Shown: one piece after another, positions 37,581 through 46,523 of the stretch
Layout of the letters: each line of letters starts with the position of its first letter
Position numbering within the stretch: the stretch's first letter is position 1
Assembly (NCBI GenBank): GCA_945948555.1
Contig: CAMFBM010000008.1
Span: forward strand, 1 to 64,000
Length of the DNA stretch: 64,000 nucleotides
Source of the DNA: an uncultured Bacteroidales bacterium
Lineage (GTDB): Bacteria > Bacteroidota > Bacteroidia > Bacteroidales > UBA932
Reading direction: 5' to 3'
Position numbers and translations under genes: made by a program
Notes under the pieces: generated by a model
Seen by the model: only the letters and a program-made list of their open reading frames with translations
Told to the model about the DNA's origin: nothing
Databases searched by the model: none

Positions 37581-39143
37581 ATGAGTATTCAGACGGAAAA
37601 GATTTCGGAACTCGTTGAACGGAGGGCAAAAGCCCGTATGGGAGGCGGTCAGAAAAGAATTGACGCCCAGCACGCTAAAGGGAAATACACTGCGCGTGAA
37701 AGAATTGCAAAACTGCTGGATGAAGGCAGTTTCGAAGAATACGATATGTTCGTGCAGCACAGATGTACGAACTTCGGAATGGAAAAAACGAAATTCGACG
37801 GTGACGGAGTTGTAACCGGACAGGGAACGATTGACGGAAGACTCGTTTACGTCTTCGCCCAGGATTTCACAGTTTCGGGAGGTTCTCTCTCGGAGACAAT
37901 GGCTCAGAAAATCTGCAAGGTAATGGATATGGCCGTAAAGAACGGCGCACCGTGCATCGGTCTCAACGACTCAGGCGGAGCAAGAATCCAGGAAGGAATC
38001 TGCGCCCTTGCAGGCTTCGGTGAGATTTTCCAGAGGAACATCCTCGCTTCGGGAGTGGTTCCTCAGATTTCAGGAATATTCGGTCCCTGTGCCGGAGGAG
38101 CGGTTTACTCCCCTGCCCTGACCGACTTCAACATTATGGTCAAGGACACCTCCTATATGTTCCTTACAGGTCCGGGAGTGGTCAAGACCGTGACCGGAGA
38201 GGTTGTCAGCCAGGAAGATCTCGGAGGGGCAAGCGTACACGCAACCAAGAGCGGCGTGGCCCATTTCGCCGCACAGAATGAGGATGAGGGAATCCAGATC
38301 ATCAAGGACATCATCAGTTTCATCCCTCAGAACAATATGGAGGAAGCGCCTTTCGTTCCGACAAACGACCCGGCATCCAGGTTTGACGATGCCCTGAACG
38401 AAATCATCCCGGACAGTCCGAACAAACCATACGACATGTACCAGGTCATCGGAAGCATCGTCGATGACGGCAAATTCCTTGAAATTCACAAGAGTTGGGC
38501 AAAGAACATCATCATCGGATTTGCCCATATGAACGGCCGTTCGGTGGGCATCGTGGCAAACCAGCCGAAGATTCTTGCAGGAGTGCTCGACATCAACGCC
38601 AGCCGCAAAGCCGCCCGCTTCGTTCGTTTCTGCGATGCATTCAACATTCCTCTGGTGACTCTGGTCGATGTTCCGGGCTTCCTTTGCGGAACCCAGCAGG
38701 AATATGGCGGAATCATTGTCCATGGAGCAAAGCTTCTTTACGCCTACGGAGAAGCCACGGTTCCGAAAGTCACGGTCACACTCCGCAAATCCTACGGAGG
38801 TTCCCACATCGTGATGAGCTGCAAGCAACTCCGCGGTGACATAAACTACGCCTGGCCGTCAGCGAACATCGCAGTGATGGGTGCCGAAGGAGCCGTGGAG
38901 ATTCTCTACTCAAAGGAAATAAAGGCCATAGAAGACCCTGCCGAAAGGGCGAAGGTTGCAGAGGAGAAGAAGAAGGAGTACAACGACCTGTTCTGCAATC
39001 CATACAATGCTGCAAGCTACGGCTACATCGACGATGTCATCGAGCCGCGCAACACCCGCTTCCGTGTCATCCGCGCCCTTGAGCAGCTTGCCGGCAAGAA
39101 AGTGGTCAATCCGGCAAAGAAACACGACAACCTGCCTATGTAA
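37581..39143 (+). CDS. mmdA: methylmalonyl-CoA decarboxylase alpha (carboxyltransferase) subunit
   Basis: Moves the carboxyl group of (S)-methylmalonyl-CoA to the biotin carrier during succinate-to-propionate fermentation. 520 residues, acyl-CoA carboxyltransferase beta-chain family: [17 protein letters not shown] near 28, SGGARIQEG near 135 and [17 protein letters not shown] near 168, with the second domain [23 protein letters not shown] near 365. The context (OadG-like, biotin carrier, OadB-like) identifies it as a decarboxylase rather than propionyl-CoA carboxylase. ATG at 37581 (MSIQTEKI) chosen downstream of the -7 box. Confidence 0.92.
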   Translation: MSIQTEKISELVERRAKARMGGGQKRIDAQHAKGKYTARERIAKLLDEGSFEEYDMFVQHRCTNFGMEKTKFDGDGVVTGQGTIDGRLVYVFAQDFTVSGGSLSETMAQKICKVMDMAVKNGAPCIGLNDSGGARIQEGICALAGFGEIFQRNILASGVVPQISGIFGPCAGGAVYSPALTDFNIMVKDTSYMFLTGPGVVKTVTGEVVSQEDLGGASVHATKSGVAHFAAQNEDEGIQIIKDIISFIPQNNMEEAPFVPTNDPASRFDDALNEIIPDSPNKPYDMYQVIGSIVDDGKFLEIHKSWAKNIIIGFAHMNGRSVGIVANQPKILAGVLDINASRKAARFVRFCDAFNIPLVTLVDVPGFLCGTQQEYGGIIVHGAKLLYAYGEATVPKVTVTLRKSYGGSHIVMSCKQLRGDINYAWPSANIAVMGAEGAVEILYSKEIKAIEDPAERAKVAEEKKKEYNDLFCNPYNAASYGYIDDVIEPRNTRFRVIRALEQLAGKKVVNPAKKHDNLPM

Positions 39144-39156
39144 CAACGGAATCATT

Positions 39157-39624
39157 ATGAAGAACATTTTGAAGAAAGGTCTGGCCGGTTGTTTTCTTCT
39201 TTTCCCGTTTCTTGCATCAGCAACCGAGAAAAGCGATGCAATGGGAGTGAAGGACCCTTACGGAATCACCCTGACGGTCACATCCGTTATGGTGGTCTTT
39301 GTCGCTCTGCTCGTCCTGAGCATTGTTTACTTCTATGTCGGGAAAATTTTCACAAAGGGACAGAAGACGTCAAAACAGCAGAAAGCATCCCAAAAGCCTG
39401 CTGCAGCTCAAGGCAAGCCTGATGAGGAAACTGCCCTGGCCATTGCACTGGCTCTGCGCGGGGAAATGTCACAGGAGGCTGAAGTTGCCGTTGCTATGGC
39501 ATTGCACAGGTACCTGAGCGAGACTGCACACGATGATGAAAGCTATGTGCTGACCATCCGACCGACATTCGGCCCGTATGCATCCCGTCAGTTCACACTC
39601 AGACAGTTGCCACAGCGGAAATAG
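39157..39624 (+). CDS. OadG-family gamma/delta subunit of sodium-pump decarboxylase
   Basis: 155 residues: hydrophobic N-terminus that looks like a signal (MKNILKKGLAGCFLLFPFLASA), then one membrane helix (TLTVTSVMVVFVALLVLSIVYFYVGK) and a Lys/Gln/Ala-rich linker followed by a short conserved C-terminal domain. The single helix plus soluble tail and its place between alpha and biotin subunits fit the small OadG/MmdD subunit that holds the complex at the membrane. 13 bp after mmdA. Confidence 0.8.
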   Translation: MKNILKKGLAGCFLLFPFLASATEKSDAMGVKDPYGITLTVTSVMVVFVALLVLSIVYFYVGKIFTKGQKTSKQQKASQKPAAAQGKPDEETALAIALALRGEMSQEAEVAVAMALHRYLSETAHDDESYVLTIRPTFGPYASRQFTLRQLPQRK

Positions 39625-39681
39625 GCTGTTTCCGCCGAAATGGGGAAAAGTATTTTTAACTATTTGTAAATATAGATCAAT

Positions 39682-40161
39682 ATGAAGGAATATAAATTCA
39701 AAATCAACGGAAACTCATACAACGTAACCGTAAATTCAGTTGAAGGCAACATCGCCGACGTGACCGTCAACGGAGCATCCTACAAGGTGGAGATGGAAAA
39801 TGCTCCTGTTGCATCACAGCCTTCTGCACCGGCAGCTCCAGTTGCTCCCGTTCAGATTGCTGCGGCTCAGCAGAACGCACCTGCACAGGCGGCTCCGACC
39901 GCTCCTGCAGCTCCTGCCGCTCCTGCCACTCCGAAAGCAGCTGGTTCAGGCAAGGCCGTGACAGCACCTCTTCCGGGAGTCATCATTGAAGTGTCCGTGA
40001 AAGTGGGAGATGCAGTGAAAGCCGGAGATCAGGTGGCAGTTCTCGAGGCAATGAAGATGGAAAACGCCATTGAGGCAACCTGCGACGGAACAGTCACATC
40101 AATCAGCGTAAACAAGGGAGATTCCGTGCTTGAAGGTGCTCCAATCGTGACGATCGGCTAA
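39682..40161 (+). CDS. mmdC: biotin carboxyl carrier subunit of methylmalonyl-CoA decarboxylase
   Basis: 159 residues: N-terminal domain (about 1-40), an Ala/Pro/Gln-rich swinging linker (40-95), and a biotinyl domain with the biotinylation motif EAMKMEN near 130. Carries the carboxyl group between the alpha subunit and the membrane beta subunit. Confidence 0.9.
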   Translation: MKEYKFKINGNSYNVTVNSVEGNIADVTVNGASYKVEMENAPVASQPSAPAAPVAPVQIAAAQQNAPAQAAPTAPAAPAAPATPKAAGSGKAVTAPLPGVIIEVSVKVGDAVKAGDQVAVLEAMKMENAIEATCDGTVTSISVNKGDSVLEGAPIVTIG

Positions 40162-40195
40162 AGATGATTTTATCTGAAACCCGGAAATAATTCAG

Positions 40196-41338
40196 ATGAA
40201 CACAATTATTGACAGCCTTCAGCAATTCCTGTCATACACGGGATTTGCAAATCTGACCTGGCAGCATCTGGTGATGATTGCCATAGGCATCCTCTTCATA
40301 TTCCTCGCCATAAAGAAGGAATGGGAGCCGCTCCTGCTGATTCCAATCGGCTTCGGAATCATCATCGGCAACATTCCATTCACCGAGGGTCTGAACATCG
40401 GAATCTATGAAGAAGGATCTGTGCTGAACATACTGTACTCAGGTGTGAGATACGGATGGTATCCGCCACTGATTTTCCTTGGAATCGGCGCAATGACCGA
40501 CTTCTCCGCCCTCATCTCCCAACCGAGACTGATGCTTATCGGAGCAGCGGCACAGGTCGGGATTTTCGGGGCATATATGCTGGCACTGCTCTGCGGATTC
40601 GCACCCAACGAGGCCGGTGCAATCGGAATCATCGGAGGGGCAGATGGTCCGACAGCCATTTTCCTTTCCTCAAAACTCGCCCCAGAACTGATGGGAGCTA
40701 TCGCAGTGTCCGCCTATTCCTATATGGCGCTTGTCCCTGTCATCCAGAGACCTATAATGCTTCTGCTGACAACAAAGAAAGAAAGACTCATCAGGATGCC
40801 GGCCCCGAGGCAGGTGGACAAAAAGGAGAAAATCATATTCCCTATTGTGGGAATCCTCCTCACAGCAATGATAGTACCTTCAGGTCTCCCTCTTCTCGGG
40901 ATGCTCTTCTTCGGCAACCTCCTGAAAGAAAGCGGAGTTACCCGCAGGCTTGCCGAGACTGCAAGAGGTCCGCTGGTGGATGTGGTGACCATCCTCATCG
41001 GTCTGACCGTGGGATGCTCCACCCAGGCAACTGTCTTCCTGACAGGGAAATCCGTGATGATTTTCGGTCTTGGTCTGCTTTCATTCGTGATTGCAACGGC
41101 TTCAGGTGTTATTTTCGTGAAAATAATGAACCTGTTCCTAAAGAAAGAGAACAGGATCAACCCTCTCATCGGAAATGCCGGAGTGTCAGCCGTGCCTGAT
41201 TCGGCAAGGGTCTCAGAAGTGGTCGGCAGGGAGTTCGACAAGAGCAATCACCTTCTGATGCATGCTATGGGTCCGAATGTGGCCGGAGTAATCGGCTCAG
41301 CCGTGGCCGCAGGTATTCTCCTGAGTTTCCTCGGCTGA
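40196..41338 (+). CDS. mmdB: sodium-translocating decarboxylase beta subunit
   Basis: Integral inner-membrane subunit (380 residues, about nine to eleven hydrophobic segments) that decarboxylates carboxybiotin and pumps Na+ outward. Family motifs: FLGIGAMTDFSALISQP near 95, GIIGGADGPTAIFLSSKLAPEL near 140 containing the conserved Asp for Na+ coupling, VGCSTQATVFL near 280 and HAMGPNVAGVIGSAVAAG at the end. Last gene of mmdA-oadG-mmdC-mmdB. Confidence 0.94.
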   Translation: MNTIIDSLQQFLSYTGFANLTWQHLVMIAIGILFIFLAIKKEWEPLLLIPIGFGIIIGNIPFTEGLNIGIYEEGSVLNILYSGVRYGWYPPLIFLGIGAMTDFSALISQPRLMLIGAAAQVGIFGAYMLALLCGFAPNEAGAIGIIGGADGPTAIFLSSKLAPELMGAIAVSAYSYMALVPVIQRPIMLLLTTKKERLIRMPAPRQVDKKEKIIFPIVGILLTAMIVPSGLPLLGMLFFGNLLKESGVTRRLAETARGPLVDVVTILIGLTVGCSTQATVFLTGKSVMIFGLGLLSFVIATASGVIFVKIMNLFLKKENRINPLIGNAGVSAVPDSARVSEVVGREFDKSNHLLMHAMGPNVAGVIGSAVAAGILLSFLG

Positions 41339-41425
41339 TTTCCATTTGCGACAACGCCGGAGACATTGAAACCGGTTTATCACACCCGGTCGATATGATT
41401 CTGAAAGAATACCTCGAAGGACGAT

Positions 41426-42082
41426 ATGAACCTGAAAGAATATCTGGAAACTGAAATAATTCCCCGTTACGATTCCTTTGACGGAGCTCACAGACGGGAA
41501 CACGTCGAATATGTAATCTGCCAGAGCCTCACTCTGGCAGGTTTTTATGATGTCAACCCCGAGATGGTCCTGGCAATTGCCGCCTATCACGACACCGGAC
41601 TGGCAGTGGACCGCAAGACCCACCATCTCGAATCCGGAAGAATCGTCAGGGAAGACGCCAACCTGCTCAGATGGTTCAGTCCCGAACAGATTGAAACAAT
41701 GGCCCAGGCAGTAGAAGATCACCGGGCCTCAAGTGACCACGAACCGCGCAGCATCTACGGAAAAATCGTGGCGGAAGCAGACCGGCAGATTGACGGCCGG
41801 ACAATAATGCGCCGGACCATCCAGTTCGGTCTGTCACACTACCCCTGGTTAGACAAAGAAGGCCACTGGCAGCGCACCCTGGAACATCTGAATGAGAAAT
41901 ATGCCGAAGGCGGCTATCTCAAACTCTGGATTCCGGAATCCTCCAACGCCCAAAGGCTCAAGGCCTTCCAGGACATCATCAAAGACCTCCCTGCCCTGAG
42001 GGCACTTTTTGAGGAGGAATTTTCTGCCCTGCAGGGTCCTGCTGAGTTCGAGGGAAAAGGCTATCAACTTCAAACTGACTAA
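41426..42082 (+). CDS. HD-domain hydrolase
   Basis: 218 residues. HD metal site: His in AHRREHV near 21, HD in AIAAYHDTGLA near 51, and a later VAEADRQ Asp near 115. A cytoplasmic phosphohydrolase of the YedJ/HDc kind; substrate unknown. It is 87 bp after mmdB. Its last 104 bp overlap the convergent transposase gene, so the tail (FEEEFSALQGPAE...) is encoded opposite the transposase C-terminus. Confidence 0.75.
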   Translation: MNLKEYLETEIIPRYDSFDGAHRREHVEYVICQSLTLAGFYDVNPEMVLAIAAYHDTGLAVDRKTHHLESGRIVREDANLLRWFSPEQIETMAQAVEDHRASSDHEPRSIYGKIVAEADRQIDGRTIMRRTIQFGLSHYPWLDKEGHWQRTLEHLNEKYAEGGYLKLWIPESSNAQRLKAFQDIIKDLPALRALFEEEFSALQGPAEFEGKGYQLQTD

Positions 42083-42959
42083 GACCGAGCAGACGACGAA
42101 TCTGGCCATTGGAAGAACGGTATTCATAGCGGAGACTTCGCGCAAGATCCAATTTCTGGGCATTGCTCAAGTCTTTCAGGCTGACCAGATGATAGTTGTC
42201 TCTCACAATACCCAGAAGCAGACTGAACACCTCGCTGTCAGTGAGAAATTCTTCGTCATCAATCTCCCTGGCTATTCCGCTGTAAGCCTCGACATTCTTG
42301 CTGACCAGAGAAAAATAGTGATGAGCATTCCTGAACAGTGACATTCCGACATCTGTTGCACAATAGGATGACGGGGAGACATAATATCCTGACGGCTCTA
42401 AAGCAGGTACAGTCAACATTTGCCAATCTGCCGGCAATTGAATCTTTCGGCAGTGGAAGGATTTCCTCTTGTCTCTAAGGGGAAGTTGTTGGAAGGCAAG
42501 TCCTTGAGGATGGTCAAGGAAATAATAGCGGCCGCTTCCCCAAGGATAACTGAATGGAGTGTAGTCCGGATTTGCGACATAGCCGTTCCTATGAGTGTAA
42601 ACAATGTTGTTGCGCAACGAGGAAAGATCTTCTATCGGTTTCAGGAACAACCTCGTTTTGGTGATTCGGGATATTCTCCTTTTCAGCCTCTTGTGAATAT
42701 ATGCCCAGAAGCACTCAACTGATTCCCGTTCTGCTGCAAGCACAAAGTGAAAATGATTGTTCATTACTTCAAATGCAAGAATAATCACTGCAGGGACTTC
42801 TGCCTTGGCCTGCGCAATAACATTCATAACGAATGAGAAATCATCCTCATTCACAAAAAGAATTGGCGTTTCCTTTCCGGATGTGTAGGCATGCCAGTAC
42901 GGGCCACCATTTTTGAAAATTGCAGTACAAAATCTCTCCTGTTCTGAATAAGTTCTCAT
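41979..42959 (-). CDS. REP-associated tyrosine transposase (RAYT / IS200-like Y1 HUH)
   Basis: 326 residues. Y1-transposase domain about 1-190: strand FEVMNNHFHFVL near 66 carries the HUH (His-Phe-His) metal site. Helix YIHKRLKRRIS near 87 and IVYTHRNGYVANPDYTPFSYPWGSG near 118-142 follow; the Tyr in IVYTHRN is the likely nucleophile. The C-terminal part (DLSNAQKLDLARSLRYEY...QIRRLLGL) near 265-300 looks like a DnaA/HTH-type DNA-binding domain usual in RAYTs. No IS ends surround it. AGGAG sits 7 bp before the ATG. It lies directly beside an array of 27 hairpin repeats on the side of its own promoter. Confidence 0.85.
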   Translation of the reverse strand: MRTYSEQERFCTAIFKNGGPYWHAYTSGKETPILFVNEDDFSFVMNVIAQAKAEVPAVIILAFEVMNNHFHFVLAAERESVECFWAYIHKRLKRRISRITKTRLFLKPIEDLSSLRNNIVYTHRNGYVANPDYTPFSYPWGSGRYYFLDHPQGLAFQQLPLRDKRKSFHCRKIQLPADWQMLTVPALEPSGYYVSPSSYCATDVGMSLFRNAHHYFSLVSKNVEAYSGIAREIDDEEFLTDSEVFSLLLGIVRDNYHLVSLKDLSNAQKLDLARSLRYEYRSSNGQIRRLLGLSQFEVDSLFPRTQQDPAGQKIPPQKVPSGQGGL

Positions 42960-42973
42960 AATATTTCTCCTTT

Positions 42974-44176
42974 TTAGTTTTCTTTATCCATCCACCAAAG
43001 ATCACATCTCTGAGTTCTTGGGGAGGCGTTGCTCCCGTCCTCAAAAAGGCATCTCTCTGAGGACAAACCCGGAATGAGAGCCGCTCCCGTACTCAAAAAG
43101 ACATCCCTCTGAGGACATTCCTGGGATGAGAGCCCACTCGTCCTCAAAAGGGCATCTTCCTGAGGACAATCCCGGGGTGAGAGCACTCCCGTCCTCAAAA
43201 GGGCATCCCTCTGAGGACATTCCCGGGATGAGAGCCCACTCGTCCTCAAAAAGGCATCTTCCTGAGGACATTCCCGGGGTGAGAGCACTCTCGTCCTCAA
43301 AAGGGATCCCTCTGAGGACATTCCCGGGATGAGAGCCCACTCGTCCTCAAAAAGGCATCTTCCTGAGGACAAACCCGAGGTAAGAGCCCTCTCGTCCTCA
43401 AAAAGGCATCTTCCTGAGGACAATCCCGGGGTGAGAGCCTGCCCGTCCTCAAAAAGGCATCTCCCTAAGGACAATCCTGAGATGAGAGCACTCTCGTCCT
43501 CAAAACAGGCCCTCTGTGAGGACATTCCTGGGATGAGAGCCTTCCTGTCCTCAAAAGGGCATCCCTCTGAGGACATTCCCGGGGTGAGAGCACTTTCGTC
43601 CTCAAAACAGGCACTCTCTGAGGACAAACCCGGAATGAGAGCACTCTCGTCCTCAAAAGGGTATCTCCCTGAGGACAATCCCGGGATGAAAGCCTTCCCG
43701 TCCTCAAAAGGGCATCTCTCTGAGGATATTCCCGGGATGAGAGCCCTCTCGTCCTCAAAAGAGCATTTCCCTGAGGACAATCCCAGAGTGAAAGTCGTTC
43801 TCGTCCTCAAAAGGGCAACCCCCTGAGGACAATCTCGGGAGGAGAGCACTCTCGTCCTCAAAAGGGCATCCCTCTGAGGACAATCCCGGGGTAAGAGCCC
43901 TCCCGTCCTCAAAAGGGCATCCCCCTGAGGACAATCCCGGGATGAAAGCCTTCCCGTCCTCAAAAAGGCATCTTCCTGAGGACAATCCCGGGGTGAGAGC
44001 CTTCTCGTCTTCAAAACAGGCCCTCTGTGAGGACAAACCCTGGATGAGAGCCTTCCCGTCCTCAAAAGGGCATCTCTCTGAGGATATTCCCGGGATGAGA
44101 TCCCTCCCGTCTTCAAAACAGGCCCTCTGTGAGGACAAACTCGGGGTGAGAGCCTTCTCGTCCTCAGAAAGGGCAT
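42974..44176 (-). other. 400-codon open frame through the hairpin array, probably not a gene
   Basis: Because the repeat unit is 51 bp (17 codons) and contains no stop in several frames, long open frames appear on both strands. This one ends 14 bp before the transposase start. It passes from one repeat frame (xLRTGxLSSRDCPQ) into another (ALIPGLSSGRCPFED) and back at the 52-bp unit (43751-43802) and the 50-bp unit (43293-43342), so no single amino-acid repeat is kept. That argues against selection for a protein. Confidence 0.4.
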
Positions 44177-44415
44177 CTCCCTGAGGATAATCCCGGGGTG
44201 AGAGCCCTCTCGTCCTCAAAAAGGCATCTTCCTGAGGACAATCCTGAGATGAGAGCCTTCCCGTACTCAAAAAAGTATCTCTCTGAGGATATTACCGGGG
44301 TGAGAGCACTCCCGTCCTCAAAAGGGCGCTTCCTTGAGGACAAACCAGGAATGAGAGCACTCCCGTCCTCAAAAAGCCATCCCCCTGAGGACAAACCCGG
44401 AAGCTCTTCCCGGCA
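43037..44415 (-). repeat. array of 27 tandem 51-bp hairpin units
   Basis: Each unit holds GTCCTCA, a 14-nt loop and TGAGGAC (7-bp perfect stem), then a 23-nt linker with CCCGGG-like centre and GTGAGAGC. Unit starts counted by eye: 43037, 43089, 43140, then every 51 bp with single 50- or 52-bp exceptions, to 44365; a decayed 28th follows. Many loops contain GGG-CAT-CCC, giving an upper stem; others have ACAG...CTGT instead. There are no unique spacers, so it is not CRISPR. It lies between the transposase start and a minus-strand promoter at 44564-44557, and would be transcribed as a roughly 1.6-kb leader. Confidence 0.92.
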
Positions 44416-44464
44416 ATCCCCGAGGACATACCCCAAAAAGATGCCTCTCCCCAAGGACATCGGA

Positions 44465-44510
44465 ACAAAAAGAAAACGAGTTAAGCAAAAAAAATAATCG
44501 CTTAACTCGT
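44465..44510 (-). terminator. hairpin with U-tract at the head of the array transcript (possible attenuator)
   Basis: ACGAGTTAAGC (44476-44486) pairs over 11 bp with GCTTAACTCGT (44500-44510). On the minus strand it is followed by TTTTCTTTTT (44475-44466). It lies about 40 nt after the predicted start of the array/transposase transcript, where an intrinsic terminator would limit expression. Confidence 0.65.
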
Positions 44511-44556
44511 CAAATGGTGACTATGCACCACAGTCATTATTTCCCCAAAAACTACA

Positions 44557-44586
44557 CAAAGATAGCAATTTTTCGCAAGGATACAA
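44557..44586 (-). promoter_or_regulatory. promoter reading into the hairpin array and transposase
   Basis: Minus strand TTG (44586-44584), 19 bp, TATCTTTG (44564-44557): a strong match. The only gene it can serve is the transposase at 42959, through the array. The remaining bases 44511-44697 are AT-rich and hold nothing else I can identify. Confidence 0.65.
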
Positions 44587-44674
44587 AATTTTGCATTAAA
44601 ATCACAATTTTTTACATAGAAATCAGAAGTACCGGCAAAGAAACATCCGCAAAATGCCCGTCACGACATCTGCT

Positions 44675-44705
44675 TTGACAATATCCCGGTTCATAATTAT
44701 TTTTG
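44675..44705 (+). promoter_or_regulatory. promoter of RimJ-like acetyltransferase gene
   Basis: TTG (44675-44677), 20 bp, TATTTTTG (44698-44705). The leader holds a tandem 14-mer AAGCAAGTACCAAC (two copies from 44713) and a third partial copy. Confidence 0.6.
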
Positions 44706-44754
44706 TACCAAAAAGCAAGTACCAACAAGCAAGTACCAACAAGAACCAAAAACA

Positions 44755-45306
44755 ATGACATCCACACCAACAAATACAAACACAACCGGGAGCAGACGAA
44801 TCAGTCTCCGAAGATGGAGAGAAAGCGATGCTTCAGAACTATACCTTCTGGCAAAAGACCCTGAAATGGATCCACGAGCAGGATGGCCACCTCATCAGAG
44901 TGAAAAAGAAAGCCTTGATGCTATCCGGAAATACTTTACCAATGAGATCACCTGGGCAGTTATTCTGAAGGAAACCGGTGCAATCATTGGATGTGCAGGA
45001 TACCACCTGCCAAAAAAAGCCAACCTGCCTCTGAAAGAAAACGAAGCGGAGGTAGGCTACTGGATTGCAAGGCCATACTGGAATCAGGGGCTTTGCACTG
45101 AAGCTCTGTCGATGGTCATCGGACATTGCCGGAAACTTGGAACCATTACTATCCTTTTCGGAGAACATTTCACAGACAACCCTGCCTCAGGACGCGTGAT
45201 GGAGAAATGTGGATTCACCGACACCGGAGAACGCAGGAAATGCCCTTCCCTCCTGGTCGGAGCCGAAAAGGAGGTAAGGGTCCTCACACTGAACCTGCAG
45301 CAATAA
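44755..45306 (+). CDS. GNAT acetyltransferase, RimJ/RimL type
   Basis: 183 residues: ISLRRWRESDASELY opening, GYWIARPYWNQGLCTEAL near 102 with the acetyl-CoA site, and ASGRVMEKCGFTDTGE near 147, typical of the Acetyltransf_3 group that modifies protein N-termini or small molecules. The Thr/Asn-rich first ten residues are unusual and may be extra; no better start is visible. Base composition is slightly more AT-rich upstream than in neighbours. Confidence 0.82.
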   Translation: MTSTPTNTNTTGSRRISLRRWRESDASELYLLAKDPEMDPRAGWPPHQSEKESLDAIRKYFTNEITWAVILKETGAIIGCAGYHLPKKANLPLKENEAEVGYWIARPYWNQGLCTEALSMVIGHCRKLGTITILFGEHFTDNPASGRVMEKCGFTDTGERRKCPSLLVGAEKEVRVLTLNLQQ

Positions 45307-45325
45307 GAGGAAAAGAAACAGATGC

Positions 45326-46516
45326 CTAAGCAGTAGCCGAGACGAACTCAAGGAATTCATTCATCTGGGCTTCGCTGCGGGCGTGTATGGTGTACATCTG
45401 GTTGCCCATTGCACCGCTCAGAGCCTGTGGCATTCGTCGGCACATTGCCATCACGGCGCCGTAGCGGGCAAGAACCTGCTCATGTGAGTGGAGATAATTG
45501 CGGAAGTCGCGACGGGCATAATAGACGCAGAGATGGTCATCACCGCTTTCCGCCAGGAGACGCTTGTCGTGAAGGACCATATCTGCCCAGATGGAATAGA
45601 CATCGGTGGAATGGGCGAAGTTCATCATATCGGGGGTGTAACCTCCTGCAGGCCTCATATTCACCTCCAGACCTACGAAATCTCCGACTTCACCAAGGCC
45701 GGGCTTGGCAACTGAAAGCCGGAAGAACTCGAAGTGGACGAAACGGCTGCACACTCCGAATGCCTTGACTGTCGCACGGCCAAGACGGCGAAGAGCATCA
45801 GGAACATCGGCAAGGACATAATAAGACAGATCCAGTTGCCTGTTCACCACATCCATTACCGAAGGGGGAAACTTGGCAGAGGATTCAAACAGAGGCTCCG
45901 AATGGGAATCCACAATGGCATCGTAGGAATAGATGTCTCCGAAAATGAACTCCTCCATCACATAAGGAATTGAAGGGAAGTTGGCAAAGAAGTGTTCAAG
46001 TTCCTGTTCATCGCAGACTTTGAAGGTCTCCGCTGCACCTACGCCGATTTCAGGCTTCACGACAATGGGATATCCGACCCGTGCTACAAATTCCCTAGCA
46101 CTGTCGAGGTCCACCGCCTTTTGCTGACGGGCTGTGGGGATATTCCCCAGAGCGTAATACTTTTTCATCTCGGCCTTGCTCTTGAATTTACCGATATCTG
46201 AGGCATTTACTCCGGTCGTGATGTTGAAATCAGTTCTCAGGCGGGCATCCTGCTCCAACCAGTATTCATTGTTGGATTCCAGCCAGTCGATTTTGCCGTA
46301 TTTGAATGAGAAATATGCAACGGCGCGGAAAACCTGGTCGTAGGATTCAAGGGTATAAACCCTATAGTACTCTGTCAGAGAGAGTTTCAGTCTGTCGTCA
46401 AGGTCATCGTAGGGAGCATCGCCAATGCCCAGCACATTCGCTCCGCCTCTTTTCAGGCGGTCACAGAAATTCCAGTAGGTCTGTGGAAAATTCGGGGAGA
46501 TAAATACAAAGTTCAT
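45326..46516 (-). CDS. ATP-grasp ligase
   Basis: 396 residues. N-terminal Rossmann-like part (MNFVFISPNFPQTYWNFCDRL), then the ATP-grasp domain: KAEMKKYY, IVVKPEIGVGAAET near 150 (ATP-binding Lys and Gly-rich loop), EEFIFGDIYSYDAIVD near 190, and the Mg2+ ligands in GLEVNMRPAGGY near 290. It should join a carboxylate to an amine or thiol through an acyl-phosphate; the product is unknown. Seven bp downstream of the esterase gene, surely one operon. Confidence 0.82.
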   Translation of the reverse strand: MNFVFISPNFPQTYWNFCDRLKRGGANVLGIGDAPYDDLDDRLKLSLTEYYRVYTLESYDQVFRAVAYFSFKYGKIDWLESNNEYWLEQDARLRTDFNITTGVNASDIGKFKSKAEMKKYYALGNIPTARQQKAVDLDSAREFVARVGYPIVVKPEIGVGAAETFKVCDEQELEHFFANFPSIPYVMEEFIFGDIYSYDAIVDSHSEPLFESSAKFPPSVMDVVNRQLDLSYYVLADVPDALRRLGRATVKAFGVCSRFVHFEFFRLSVAKPGLGEVGDFVGLEVNMRPAGGYTPDMMNFAHSTDVYSIWADMVLHDKRLLAESGDDHLCVYYARRDFRNYLHSHEQVLARYGAVMAMCRRMPQALSGAMGNQMYTIHARSEAQMNEFLEFVSATA

Positions 46517-46523
46517 AAGTTCG

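Noticed and set aside
43329..43826. Plus-strand repeat protein of about 165 residues in the array
   Set aside because: Open only because the unit lacks stops; no promoter or start signal on this strand and frames shift at units of unusual length.
43037..44415. CRISPR array
   Set aside because: Period is 51 bp with palindromic units, but the sequence between hairpins is itself a repeat; there are no unique spacers and no cas genes.
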